Assembly: GCA_905201895.1 (NCBI GenBank)
Contig: CAJKPX010000018.1
Location: 1-40,207 of the forward strand
Direction: 5' to 3'
Origin: an uncultured Eubacteriales bacterium
GTDB lineage: Bacteria; Bacillota; Clostridia; Oscillospirales; CAG-272
DNA: 40,207 nt
How positions within the stretch are numbered: the first letter of the stretch is position 1; each line of letters opens with the position of its first letter. The translations under genes and the position numbers were made by a program. This document shows positions 8,444 to 15,897 of this stretch, in pieces. A model generated the notes under the pieces. The model saw only the letters and a list, made by a program, of their open reading frames with translations, was not told the origin of the DNA and did not search any database.

Positions 8444-9820
8444 TTATTTTCCAACGCAGAAGTGCGAAAAAATCTCCGAGACAATATCCTCGGAAATCTC
8501 GCGTCCGTCCACCTCTGCGAGCGCCGACATTGCCTCCTCGGCATCAATGCAGCACATGTCGATCGGGGCTCCGCTATCGAGCGCGGCAAGGGCGCGGCGC
8601 ACCGACTCAAGTGATGCGAGCACGGCGGCGTGCTGACGCGCATTGGTCAGGATCGCTCCGTCGCGCGAGTCGAGCTTCCCATCGGTGAAAAGCTGCTCCA
8701 CCGTCTCGGAAAGCACGTCCATACCCCGCCCCTCGGCGGCAGAATGCGCAAACGCCTCGGCATAGAGCCAGACGTCGGAAAGCCCCAGATCGCTCTTATT
8801 GATCACCGCGATCACGGCGGCATCCGAGTGCGAGAGAGTCGCAATCAGCGCACGATCCTCATCGGTGGGCGCCTCGGCACCGTTAAAGACCGCCAAAATC
8901 AGCTCGGCGCGGCGCATGACGTCCTCGGCGCGCGCAATGCCGATTCGCTCAACAGGATCGGCGGTTTCGTGAAGCCCTGCCGTATCAAACAGACGCAGGG
9001 TCACGCGACCGAGCGACGCCGTTTCGGTCAGCACGTCGCGCGTGGTTCCCTCAATTTCGGTCACGATCGCAGCGTCGCGCCCAACGATCGCATTATAGAG
9101 AGAGCTTTTTCCAACGTTCGGTCTGCCGCAGATCACGGTCGGGATACCCTCGGCGATCGCGTGTCCCGTTCGATAGGTTGCGGCAAGGGCGGCAAGAGAG
9201 CGCTCACATTTGCCGAACGCCTCGATCATCTCCTCGCGGCTCATATCGGCAAGGTCCTCGTCCGGATAGTCGATCCGCACGTAGATGCTCGCCAGAATAT
9301 GGCGAAGCTCGCCGTAAATCTCCTCGCACCGCGCCCCCAAACCGCCGCCAATCCCACTGTGTGCCAGCGTGAGCTGCTCGCGCGTTTGCGCCTCGAGCAG
9401 GTTGCCCAGCGCTTCAGCCGCGGTGAGTCCCAGCTTGCCGTTGAGAAACGCGCGGCGCGTAAATTCGCCCGCCTCGGCGGAACGAGCTCCTGCCGCAAGC
9501 AGCGCGGTGAGCACCGTTTCGGTGAGCAGAATTCCGCCGTGACAGCAAATTTCCACCGTATCCTCACCCGTGAAAGACGCAGGCGCGCGAAAAACCGTTG
9601 CCAGGCCATCATCCACCGAGCGCCACTGACCGTCGGGGTCGGGGGCGAGAATGCCACCGTAGAGCGCTGTTCGCGTTGCCGCCTCGCAAAGCGGTTGGTT
9701 ACTGCGCGGCACAAACACGCGCGACGCGATCGCGATCGCATCGGGTCCCGACACGCGCAGAAGCGCTACGCCTCCCTTTCCTCTCGGCGTGGATATTGCG
9801 GCTATCGTATCTCCAAGCAT
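8444..9820 (-). CDS. mnmE: tRNA modification GTPase MnmE
   Basis: A 458-residue protein with an intact MnmE architecture. There is an N-terminal tetrahydrofolate-binding domain (1-120), then a helical domain interrupted by the G domain with G1 GRPNVGKS (232-239), G2 TTRD (259-262), G3 DTAG (279-282) and G4 NKSD (about 341). The C-terminal CVGK (455-458) carries the conserved cysteine. MnmE acts with MnmG to install the cmnm5 group on wobble uridine 34. The usual partner gene mnmG is not next to it here; gatCAB follows instead. The start has AGGA 8 nt upstream. Confidence 0.97.
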   Translation of the reverse strand: MLGDTIAAISTPRGKGGVALLRVSGPDAIAIASRVFVPRSNQPLCEAATRTALYGGILAPDPDGQWRSVDDGLATVFRAPASFTGEDTVEICCHGGILLTETVLTALLAAGARSAEAGEFTRRAFLNGKLGLTAAEALGNLLEAQTREQLTLAHSGIGGGLGARCEEIYGELRHILASIYVRIDYPDEDLADMSREEMIEAFGKCERSLAALAATYRTGHAIAEGIPTVICGRPNVGKSSLYNAIVGRDAAIVTEIEGTTRDVLTETASLGRVTLRLFDTAGLHETADPVERIGIARAEDVMRRAELILAVFNGAEAPTDEDRALIATLSHSDAAVIAVINKSDLGLSDVWLYAEAFAHSAAEGRGMDVLSETVEQLFTDGKLDSRDGAILTNARQHAAVLASLESVRRALAALDSGAPIDMCCIDAEEAMSALAEVDGREISEDIVSEIFSHFCVGK

Positions 9821-9853
9821 ATTTCAGTCCTGTTCTGCAAGGGACAGAAACCG

Positions 9854-9954
9854 CCCCTGCAAGCTCCTTTCCTTCGGTGTGCGTCCGCCACATTTCGCGC
9901 CGACACCGAAAATTGACACAGGGGAAGGAACTCTTTTTCAAAAGCTCCTCCCCC
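9854..9954 (-). promoter_or_regulatory. Two mutually exclusive RNA structures between khpB and mnmE
   Basis: In the minus-strand transcript a first hairpin (9954 to 9921) pairs GGGG with CCCC through a long imperfect stem with the loop TTTTGAAAAAG. A second structure (9924 to 9854) pairs CCCCTG with CAGGGG and, inside, TTCGGTGT with ACACCGAA (9903-9910 and 9873-9880). Both use the same four-base segment 9921-9924, so they cannot form together. An AAAGGAG-like sequence sits inside the second. This looks like an attenuator or a translational switch ahead of mnmE; that reading is inferred. Confidence 0.45.
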
Positions 9955-9970
9955 TCAACCTATTTTGGAA

Positions 9971-10621
9971 TTATTCGTCAGCCTTGCTGTCATCGAGGAA
10001 CATCACCACGCGGCGATTGTTCTCCGAACCGATCGAATTGGTGGAAACACCCTCGATGCCCTGCACCTCGGAATGGATGATGCGGCGCTCATAGGGATTC
10101 ATCGGCTCAAGCATGACGCTCTTTTTGCGCTGAAGTACCTTCGTTGCGGTGCGTCTTGCAAGATTGCGCAGGGTTTCCTCGCGCTTTGCACGATAGCCCT
10201 CCACGTCAACCGAAACCTTCACGTACTCGCGCTTCTCGCCCTTGACCTTCTTATTTGCGGCGAGGTTTGCAAGATACTGCAGCGAATCAAGCGTTTCGCC
10301 GTGGTGACCGATCAGAAGGCCTGCACCCTCACCGTCAACCGTGATCAGCGTATCGTCATTTTTACCGGGCTGCATTGCAACCGTGAGGTCAAGCTCCATA
10401 TCGGAAACGAGCTTGCGAATGAACTCAAGCGCGATATCCGCACCCTTTACGGTGTAGACAGCCTGAACCTTTGCATCGCTCGCGCCGATTCCGAGAAATC
10501 CGCGCTTGCCCTCCTCGAGAACGGTGAATTCGATCTCTTCTGCGGCAACGCCAAGCTCGGCTGCCGCCTTTACCTTTGCTTCTTCAACGGTCTTTGCCGT
10601 TATGATAATTTCTTTTTTCAC
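9971..10621 (-). CDS. khpB: RNA-binding protein KhpB (Jag/EloR, SpoIIIJ-associated)
   Basis: A 216-residue protein with a Jag-N domain (residues 1-55, KKEIIITAKTVEEAKVKAA then GFLGIG), a KH domain (about 70-150, with GLLIGHHGETLDSLQYL) and an R3H domain (about 150-212, with PYERRIIHSEVQ). In Gram-positives KhpB works with KhpA as an RNA chaperone that affects elongation and division. The start codon is GTG (10619-10621) with AGGAG 7 nt upstream. It begins 17 nt after yidC, the classical yidC-jag pair. Confidence 0.95.
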   Translation of the reverse strand: MKKEIIITAKTVEEAKVKAAAELGVAAEEIEFTVLEEGKRGFLGIGASDAKVQAVYTVKGADIALEFIRKLVSDMELDLTVAMQPGKNDDTLITVDGEGAGLLIGHHGETLDSLQYLANLAANKKVKGEKREYVKVSVDVEGYRAKREETLRNLARRTATKVLQRKKSVMLEPMNPYERRIIHSEVQGIEGVSTNSIGSENNRRVVMFLDDSKADE

Positions 10622-10638
10622 GATCTTACTCCTGAATG

Positions 10639-12336
10639 TTAGTTAGAATTGTTATCGTCGGTCTCCGAGGTCTCGTTCTCCTCAGAGGTCTTTTTGTTTT
10701 CTTCCTTGAGGTTTGCAGCGCCGAAGGGCGACTTCTTTGCGCGCTCCTCCTGCTCGCGGCGTTCTCTCTCCTCGATTGCCGCCTTGCGAGCCAGCGCGCG
10801 ATCACGCGTGTCCTCAAAATCCTCGTCGTCGATGTGGTGGAGCGAGCGAACGCTTCCCACAGAGCCGGTCTTTTTAACCGTTGGACGCTTGCCTGCCATC
10901 TCCTTTGCCGCCTGCTTGTAGTCCTCCTCGGTAAAGGTGGGCAACGGCATCACGCGCGACAGGATGAACTGCTTGAGCATACCGACCAAGCTGCGGAAAA
11001 TCCAATAGATGCCAACGAGCGCGGGCACCATAAAGGTGAACACGGTGGACATTGCGGGCATGGTGATGTCCATGATGTTGTTCGAGCACGCCACCTGACG
11101 CTCATCGGGACCGCCTACCGATGCGGGCTGCGCCATGAACTTGCGGTTGAGCTTCGAGGTGAGGAAATAGGTGGCAAAGGTGAGCACGGGAACGAGCAGC
11201 AGGATATCAAAACGTGCGAAATCGGGGTTCAGACCGAAGTTGAACGGACCGATATTGAAGTTCGGGATCGAGCCCGCAATGCGGTTGATCGACTCGAAAA
11301 CTTCGGTTCCGTTGGAGAAATAAGCAAAGCTCTTGATGCCCTCGAGATCTGTCATCTTCAGGTTGGACAGGATCGCGATCGTGCCGTTGCTCGATCCGAG
11401 CGTTCCGCCAAGGCCGCCTGCCGCGGGGGACGCCGAATAGAAGCTGTTGAGCGCAGCCGACACCTCTGCCGACTGACCGAGCACGTAGTGCAGCGGGTCG
11501 ATCACGATATAGTAGAGTGCCATAATAATAGGAAGCTGAATCAGAAGCGGGAGACAACCGCTATACGGGCTGAAATTCTCGCGCTGATAGAACTCCTGGA
11601 TTTCCTCCTGCATCTTCTGCATGGTGACCTGGTCGTTTCTTCCCTTGTACTTGTTGCGGATCGCCATTTCCTTCGGGCGAAGATTTGCCTGACGGATCGA
11701 GTTTTTCTGCTGCTTGATACCAAACGGCAGCATCAAAATTTCGATCAGAAGTGCAAAAATGCAGATACCGATCAGGTAATTGCCAAAGCCCAGCGTGGTG
11801 GTGATCCAACGCAGAACGACTCCCACGCCGGAGAGCAGAACGTCAAGGAATCCCGAGCCCGACGAGGTGTTGACCTTGATCTGGAATGCAGCGATCAGGG
11901 TTTCCACGTCGGTGGCGTTGATCTTGGAGTAATCAAAGCTGACCTTTTGGTCATCGCTCGCCTTGTTGTTTGCCGCCGTGATCAGATTTTGGACAGCCTT
12001 GAGGTTGACGTCCTTTTTGGGGAACTCGCCCGTGGTATCGTTAAAGCCATCGGCGAGCATGTCATAGCCGCGCGACGCTGCCACCAGCATCTCAAGCGTG
12101 TCGAAATCGGTTTCGTTGTAGACCGCCGACAAAAGCGTTGCGATCTTGGAGAGCTCGGTTGCCTTGAGCGAATGCGTCAGCGTTTCATCCTCAATGCGTT
12201 CGTTGATCTTGTTGCTGTCCCAGCCCAGCTGCTTTTGCGCCTTGCCGCCGCATCCGACGAGCAGGGTCATCACCAAAAGGACCAGAGTGGACAGGACGAT
12301 CACGCGCTGTGTGATTTTTCTCATTCTTGTTTTCAT
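10639..12336 (-). CDS. yidC: YidC/Oxa1 membrane protein insertase, lipoprotein type with large extra regions
   Basis: About 565 residues, long for a Gram-positive YidC (usually 250-400). It starts with a lipoprotein signal peptide whose lipobox is LLVGC, then has an extracytoplasmic domain of roughly 130 residues. The insertase core follows (GFGNYLIGICIFALLIEILML, the cytoplasmic helical hairpin ending QREN, PLLIQLPIIMALYYIV), then an external insert of about 100 residues and the last TM helices. The C-terminal tail of about 120 residues is strongly charged (EERERREQEERAKK, ending in an acidic stretch). The ATG at 12336 is preferred since it places the signal peptide at the N-terminus; the GGGAG upstream is distant (16 nt), and a TTG at 12363 in frame cannot be excluded. 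It inserts membrane proteins with or without SecYEG. Confidence 0.93.
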   Translation of the reverse strand: MKTRMRKITQRVIVLSTLVLLVMTLLVGCGGKAQKQLGWDSNKINERIEDETLTHSLKATELSKIATLLSAVYNETDFDTLEMLVAASRGYDMLADGFNDTTGEFPKKDVNLKAVQNLITAANNKASDDQKVSFDYSKINATDVETLIAAFQIKVNTSSGSGFLDVLLSGVGVVLRWITTTLGFGNYLIGICIFALLIEILMLPFGIKQQKNSIRQANLRPKEMAIRNKYKGRNDQVTMQKMQEEIQEFYQRENFSPYSGCLPLLIQLPIIMALYYIVIDPLHYVLGQSAEVSAALNSFYSASPAAGGLGGTLGSSNGTIAILSNLKMTDLEGIKSFAYFSNGTEVFESINRIAGSIPNFNIGPFNFGLNPDFARFDILLLVPVLTFATYFLTSKLNRKFMAQPASVGGPDERQVACSNNIMDITMPAMSTVFTFMVPALVGIYWIFRSLVGMLKQFILSRVMPLPTFTEEDYKQAAKEMAGKRPTVKKTGSVGSVRSLHHIDDEDFEDTRDRALARKAAIEERERREQEERAKKSPFGAANLKEENKKTSEENETSETDDNNSN

Positions 12337-12375
12337 GTTCAGTTTTCTAAAACTCCCTTCCAATATTGGGAAAGC

Positions 12376-12406
12376 GCACCGCCGATGTTGATTTTCCGCG
12401 CGGTGC
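12376..12406 (-). other. Hairpin in the yidD-yidC gap
   Basis: GCACCGC (12376-12382) and GCGGTGC (12400-12406) pair perfectly. No T run follows, so it is not a standard terminator. It could adjust the ratio of YidD to YidC. Confidence 0.4.
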
Positions 12407-12417
12407 CGCGGATGTTG

Positions 12418-12735
12418 TCATTGCTGCCCGTCGGTCGGTTTGTCCGCCTCAAGTCCATACTCCTCGGGATAATAATATTTCGTCATGGGCGCAGCGACGT
12501 ATCTCGGATTTCGCAGCCCTCGCTCGGGCACGGGATCGTAGCCTGCCTTGCCAAACGGCTGACAGCGCGCAATTCGTGTCAGCATCAGGATTGTGCCCAC
12601 GAAAAAGCCGCGTTTGCGGTATGCCTCGATCGCATAGGACGAGCAGGTCGGATAAAACCGACAGGTCGGCTGACGCTTGAGAGGCGAGAGGAGCTTTTGA
12701 TAAAGACGGATGAGCCAGATACAAAGATACTTCAT
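12418..12735 (-). CDS. yidD: Membrane protein insertion efficiency factor YidD
   Basis: A 105-residue protein with an amphipathic N-terminus (MKYLCIWLIRLYQKLLSPLK) and the cysteine-rich core CRFYPTCSSYAIEAYRKRG with a downstream RIARCQPFGKAGYDPVPE, which define the family (formerly DUF37). It associates with the inner membrane and helps YidC-dependent insertion. Its ATG overlaps the rnpA stop codon in an ATGA (12732-12735), so translation is coupled; its own ribosome binding site is poor. Confidence 0.96.
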   Translation of the reverse strand: MKYLCIWLIRLYQKLLSPLKRQPTCRFYPTCSSYAIEAYRKRGFFVGTILMLTRIARCQPFGKAGYDPVPERGLRNPRYVAAPMTKYYYPEEYGLEADKPTDGQQ

Positions 12736-13115
12736 GACGGGGAATTCTCTCGGAGCATCTGCAGCCTCGCAAAGCCCTTCCGCAGCTCGCGCTCCACGTC
12801 GGTGGATTTGGCATCGAGGATGCCCTCACGCGGACTGATCACAACCAGATAGCCCGTTTTGATCTCGGGCTCAACCGCACGGTATCCCGCGCGCAGGATA
12901 CGCTTGACGCGGCTTCGCTGCACCGCACCGCCAACCCGTTTGGTTACCGACACGCCGAAGCGATTGTAGAATTTCTTTTCGGGATTCTCCCGTCGCAGTC
13001 GCCCTGCGGCATAATCGCGCAGAACGAACACTGAAAGATAGCGCCCCGAAAATCGCGCGCCTCTCTGAAAGGTTTTTTGATAGAGATGGTGTTCCTTGAG
13101 TGTGGTGTACTTCAT
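12732..13115 (-). CDS. rnpA: Ribonuclease P protein component
   Basis: A 127-residue basic protein. LKEHHLYQKTFQRGARFSG matches the N-terminal strand region, FGVSVTKRVGGAVQRSRVK holds the conserved RNR-like helix that contacts RNase P RNA, and RILRAGYR completes it. It binds the catalytic RNA (rnpB, not in this window) to remove 5' leaders from tRNA precursors. AAGGA lies 8 nt upstream. It follows rpmH as in most bacteria. Confidence 0.97.
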   Translation of the reverse strand: MKYTTLKEHHLYQKTFQRGARFSGRYLSVFVLRDYAAGRLRRENPEKKFYNRFGVSVTKRVGGAVQRSRVKRILRAGYRAVEPEIKTGYLVVISPREGILDAKSTDVERELRKGFARLQMLRENSPS

Positions 13116-13211
13116 CGGTTCATTCCTTTTTGTGCGGCATTGGCTTCCGTTAGAAAAATAAAAATAAACAGTTGAGAATTGAATTCCCCGCGCGCAATTC
13201 TCGTCGCAAAT

Positions 13212-13263
13212 AAAAACGCCGACGGCGGGATGCGGTTTTGCTACATCGGCAGTCGGTGTTTTT
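13212..13263 (-). terminator. Terminator-like hairpin between rpmH and rnpA
   Basis: AAAAACGCCGAC (13212-13223) pairs with GTCGGTGTTTTT (13252-13263), with T runs on both strands. Because rnpA and the rest of the operon lack another obvious promoter, it is likely a partial terminator that keeps L34 mRNA in excess over the downstream genes. Confidence 0.65.
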
Positions 13264-13314
13264 ATGTGGGGATCTGACGCGTGCCGAACGGATCGCGTTC
13301 GACCGCAACAGGCA

Positions 13315-13449
13315 TTAGTAGGTCAGTCTTTTTCTGCCCTTTGCGCGTCTTCTCTTGAGTACGTTTCTGCCGTCAGCAGTTTTCATTCTCTTTCTGAAGC
13401 CATGCTCCTTTTTTCTCTGACGCTTTTTCGGTTGATAGGTTCTGAGCAT
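13315..13449 (-). CDS. rpmH: 50S ribosomal protein L34
   Basis: A 44-residue protein, reading MLRTYQPKKRQRKKEHGFR at the N-terminus and ending in KGRKRLTY, an unmistakable L34. It is too short to stand out by length but has a perfect AAGGAGG 7 nt upstream. It is the first gene of the long leftward operon. Usually dnaA lies divergently upstream of rpmH; here the upstream neighbour is an esterase gene. Confidence 0.98.
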   Translation of the reverse strand: MLRTYQPKKRQRKKEHGFRKRMKTADGRNVLKRRRAKGRKRLTY

Positions 13450-13528
13450 CGTTTGCACCTCCTTTTAATTGAATCGGAAGCGTTACGCCTTTCAGCATAA
13501 AATACGCTTTTACACAATGACATTCTAC

Positions 13529-13557
13529 ATTATACCCGATTCTTTCCTTTTTGTCAA
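13529..13557 (-). promoter_or_regulatory. Promoter of the rpmH operon
   Basis: Perfect consensus on the minus strand: TTGACA (13552-13557), 17-bp spacer, TATAAT (13529-13534). It lies only 24 nt beyond the stop codon of the upstream esterase gene. Confidence 0.92.
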
Positions 13558-13581
13558 GTGTTTTTCAATTTTTTCTCTAAT

Positions 13582-14586
13582 TTATTTTATTTTTTCGAGG
13601 ATTGCCTCACAGATACGGTCGCAGAGCAGAATTTTCGTGGGCGGATGGATATGATTACTCTCACAAACGTCGCGGCTGATGACCGTGCAAACGCCCGCAA
13701 CGCGCTCTCCGACACGCACCTGCGCGTGTTGTACCGCCCTCCAGCCCTCGTCGTCTCGCTTATGGTAGTCGGCGATCTGTACCACAACGAACGCAAGCTC
13801 TGCATCGTCAAAATCACGCCGCCGTTGCTCGATCAGCGCGGTCAGGAGCTGATCGTAAACCGCCCCCTCTGCCTCGGTGGTGTTGCTCTCGCCCTGATAC
13901 CAGACCACGTGTGAGATCGCACAGGGTATGATCGGCTCGATGGCAAAATGATAGAGCAAACCGTCGCGATTCCATGCGGAGTATGCCGGATAGGAATAAT
14001 CCACGTGGCGTTGCTCGGGCGTGAGCGAGATGCCGAGTCGCGCCTCCGTGCCCTCCGGCAGCCATGACTGGATCACAGATGCTCCCTGCGTTGCGGCGAT
14101 CAATCCGACCGCGCATCCCAGCTCACGCGAGAGACGCAGACCCACGTGGTAGCCGATTGCCGACCATTTTCCCGCATTCTCGGCGGTGCAGTGCACCCAT
14201 CCGTCGGCACGTTCAAAGGGACACGCCTCGGTGGGATATTCGAGCGAGAATAAACGAAGCCGCTCCTCATTCTCGTAGCGGTCGGTCGGGTAATTCGACT
14301 CCTCAAGCATAAATTTCATATTCGATTGTCCATGTAGCAAAAGCACCTCGCCCACCCAAACGTCGGTCAGCGTGATCCGCTCGTCGCCCAACTCAACCGC
14401 AAGCTCGTAGGGTCCGCCGTAGGTCTGTGGGTCAAGCTCGATCAGCCAATCGCCGCCGTCCGAGTCGCATTCGGCGGTCATATTCAAAAAATCGACCCGC
14501 ACGTGCCCACATCCCGTACCGAAAATACGGATCGGCTTCCCTGCCGCGAGCACCATGCCGCTTTGAAAAAGAACGTTCAGCTTCAA
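13582..14586 (-). CDS. Sialate O-acetylesterase-like (SASA) carbohydrate esterase
   Basis: About 334 residues. VGEVLLLHGQSNMKFML carries the GQSN block I with the likely catalytic Ser, GLIAATQGASVIQSW the second oxyanion block, and HVVWYQGESNT the WYQGESN block; these are SASA/DUF303 hallmarks. Such enzymes remove acetyl groups from sialic acid or xylan. The frame stays open far upstream, but the promoter lies at 14614-14642, so the start must be downstream of it. The only fitting start is TTG at 14586 with GGGGG about 9 nt upstream. There is no signal peptide, suggesting a cytoplasmic enzyme. Confidence 0.85.
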   Translation of the reverse strand: MKLNVLFQSGMVLAAGKPIRIFGTGCGHVRVDFLNMTAECDSDGGDWLIELDPQTYGGPYELAVELGDERITLTDVWVGEVLLLHGQSNMKFMLEESNYPTDRYENEERLRLFSLEYPTEACPFERADGWVHCTAENAGKWSAIGYHVGLRLSRELGCAVGLIAATQGASVIQSWLPEGTEARLGISLTPEQRHVDYSYPAYSAWNRDGLLYHFAIEPIIPCAISHVVWYQGESNTTEAEGAVYDQLLTALIEQRRRDFDDAELAFVVVQIADYHKRDDEGWRAVQHAQVRVGERVAGVCTVISRDVCESNHIHPPTKILLCDRICEAILEKIK

Positions 14587-14613
14587 AAAAATCGCCCCCT
14601 TTTCATTCGCATT

Positions 14614-14642
14614 ATTATAGCACACAAAAAAAAGCTTGTCAA
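14614..14642 (-). promoter_or_regulatory. Promoter of the esterase gene
   Basis: Perfect consensus on the minus strand: TTGACA (14637-14642), 17-bp spacer, TATAAT (14614-14619). It is back to back with the holA promoter. Confidence 0.9.
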
Positions 14643-14646
14643 GTGG

Positions 14647-14675
14647 TTGACGAATCGGGCGCAAAATGGTATAAT
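14647..14675 (+). promoter_or_regulatory. Promoter of holA
   Basis: TTGACG (14647-14652), 17-bp spacer, TATAAT (14670-14675). Its -35 box is only 4 bp from that of the divergent esterase promoter. Confidence 0.9.
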
Positions 14676-14710
14676 GAATAAAAACGCTATACAGATAAGG
14701 GGGGAGAAAA

Positions 14711-15760
14711 ATGGAAAAGAAGGACGCACTTGAAATCCTCAAGGAAAGCGACTTTCGCCGAGAGCTCAAGGCATCGCCTCGCACGGGATATTTGTTTTTC
14801 GGAGACGAGGACTATCTCAAGGCATTTGCCATCAACCAGGCTCGCAGCCTGCTCTGCCCCGACCCCTCCCTGGCGTTTTTCAATGACATGCGCCTGCACG
14901 CCATCGACTACACGCCGCAAAAGCTGCTCGACGCAATCACACCCATGCCGATGATGACCGATCGCAAGCTTATCACGCTCGACGGACTGAACGTCAGCGC
15001 TATGCGTGCCTCGGAAATCGACGAGCTCTGCGAGGTGATCGCGGAGCTGGAGAGCTTCGACTATAACCTTCTGATCGTTTCGGTTTCTGCCGACGGTCTC
15101 GACACGGGGTATCTTCCGCGCCGCCCCTCCTCAACGCTCCTCAAGCTCGCCGAAGTGCTCACCCCCGTGCAGTTTGACCGCTGCACCACGGCAAAGCTCA
15201 CCGCGTGGATCGAAAAGCATTTTGCACACAACGGCGTGCGAGTTTCCCCAGCCCTTTGCGCACAGCTGACCCAATATTGCGGACACAGCATGTTTATCCT
15301 CGCCAACGAGATCGACAAGCTCTCCTACTACGTCCTGGCAAACGGACGCGATGAGCCAACCGCGGAGGACCTTCGATTGGTGTGCTGCCCCGTGAGTGAA
15401 TACGATACCTATGCGCTCGCAAATGCCATCATGGAAAGCAATGCCGAGGCGGCGCTTGCTATTCTTGCCGACTATCGCCAACGCCGCGTGGACCCCATTT
15501 TTATTCTGGGTGACGTCACGCGCTCGATCTGCGAGATGGTTTCGGTGCAGGCAATGACCGCCGACGGTGCATCCCCCGCCGAGATCGGCTCAATCCTGTC
15601 GGTTGCAGCCTTTAAGGTGGGGCTTTACCAAAAGAGTCTGCGCAACACCTCCGAGAAGCGCCTGCGCCGCGCACTCGACTCCTGCATTGCCGCCGACGCT
15701 GCGCTCAAAAGCTCGCCCACGGGATATGCGGTGCTCGAGCGTCTGATCTGCAGCCTCTGA
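14711..15760 (+). CDS. holA: DNA polymerase III subunit delta
   Basis: A 349-residue protein with the HolA pattern: an N-terminal AAA-like fold (YLFFGDEDYLKAF, with DALEILKES ahead of it), a middle domain with FILANEIDKLSYY, and a helical collar domain with SVAAFKVGLYQKSLRNTSEKRLRRALDSC split over about 285-320, followed by YAVLERLICSL. It is the clamp-loader wrench that opens the sliding clamp. GGGGGGAG lies 5 nt upstream of the ATG. It forms a single-gene unit ending at the bidirectional terminator 15806-15849. Confidence 0.94.
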   Translation: MEKKDALEILKESDFRRELKASPRTGYLFFGDEDYLKAFAINQARSLLCPDPSLAFFNDMRLHAIDYTPQKLLDAITPMPMMTDRKLITLDGLNVSAMRASEIDELCEVIAELESFDYNLLIVSVSADGLDTGYLPRRPSSTLLKLAEVLTPVQFDRCTTAKLTAWIEKHFAHNGVRVSPALCAQLTQYCGHSMFILANEIDKLSYYVLANGRDEPTAEDLRLVCCPVSEYDTYALANAIMESNAEAALAILADYRQRRVDPIFILGDVTRSICEMVSVQAMTADGASPAEIGSILSVAAFKVGLYQKSLRNTSEKRLRRALDSCIAADAALKSSPTGYAVLERLICSL

Positions 15761-15805
15761 CCGATCACAACGTCCAGCACCCGATAAAAGCTCCCCCGAA
15801 CAATC

Positions 15806-15849
15806 AAAAGAGAGAACAAAACGGATCATACCGCTCTGTTCTCTCTTTT
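15806..15849. terminator. Bidirectional terminator between holA and the ABC operon
   Basis: AAAAGAGAGAACA (15806-15818) and TGTTCTCTCTTTT (15837-15849) pair perfectly over 13 bp. A run of T follows on the plus strand, and A residues before the stem give T on the minus strand, so it can serve both converging units. Confidence 0.88.
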
Positions 15850-15869
15850 TTTGCCCGTATCGCGAGCAT

Positions 15870-15886
15870 CTCGGTTCAAAACCGAG
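15870..15886 (-). other. Small hairpin after the DUF4340-like gene
   Basis: CTCGGTT and AACCGAG pair around CAA, 11 nt after the stop codon. It may protect the 3' end of the operon mRNA ahead of the terminator. Confidence 0.45.
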
Positions 15887-15897
15887 CTATTTGTGCA

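Noticed and set aside
13450..13582. oriC between rpmH and the upstream gene
   Set aside because: No DnaA boxes, no dnaA gene and no clustered AT-rich unwinding region are visible.
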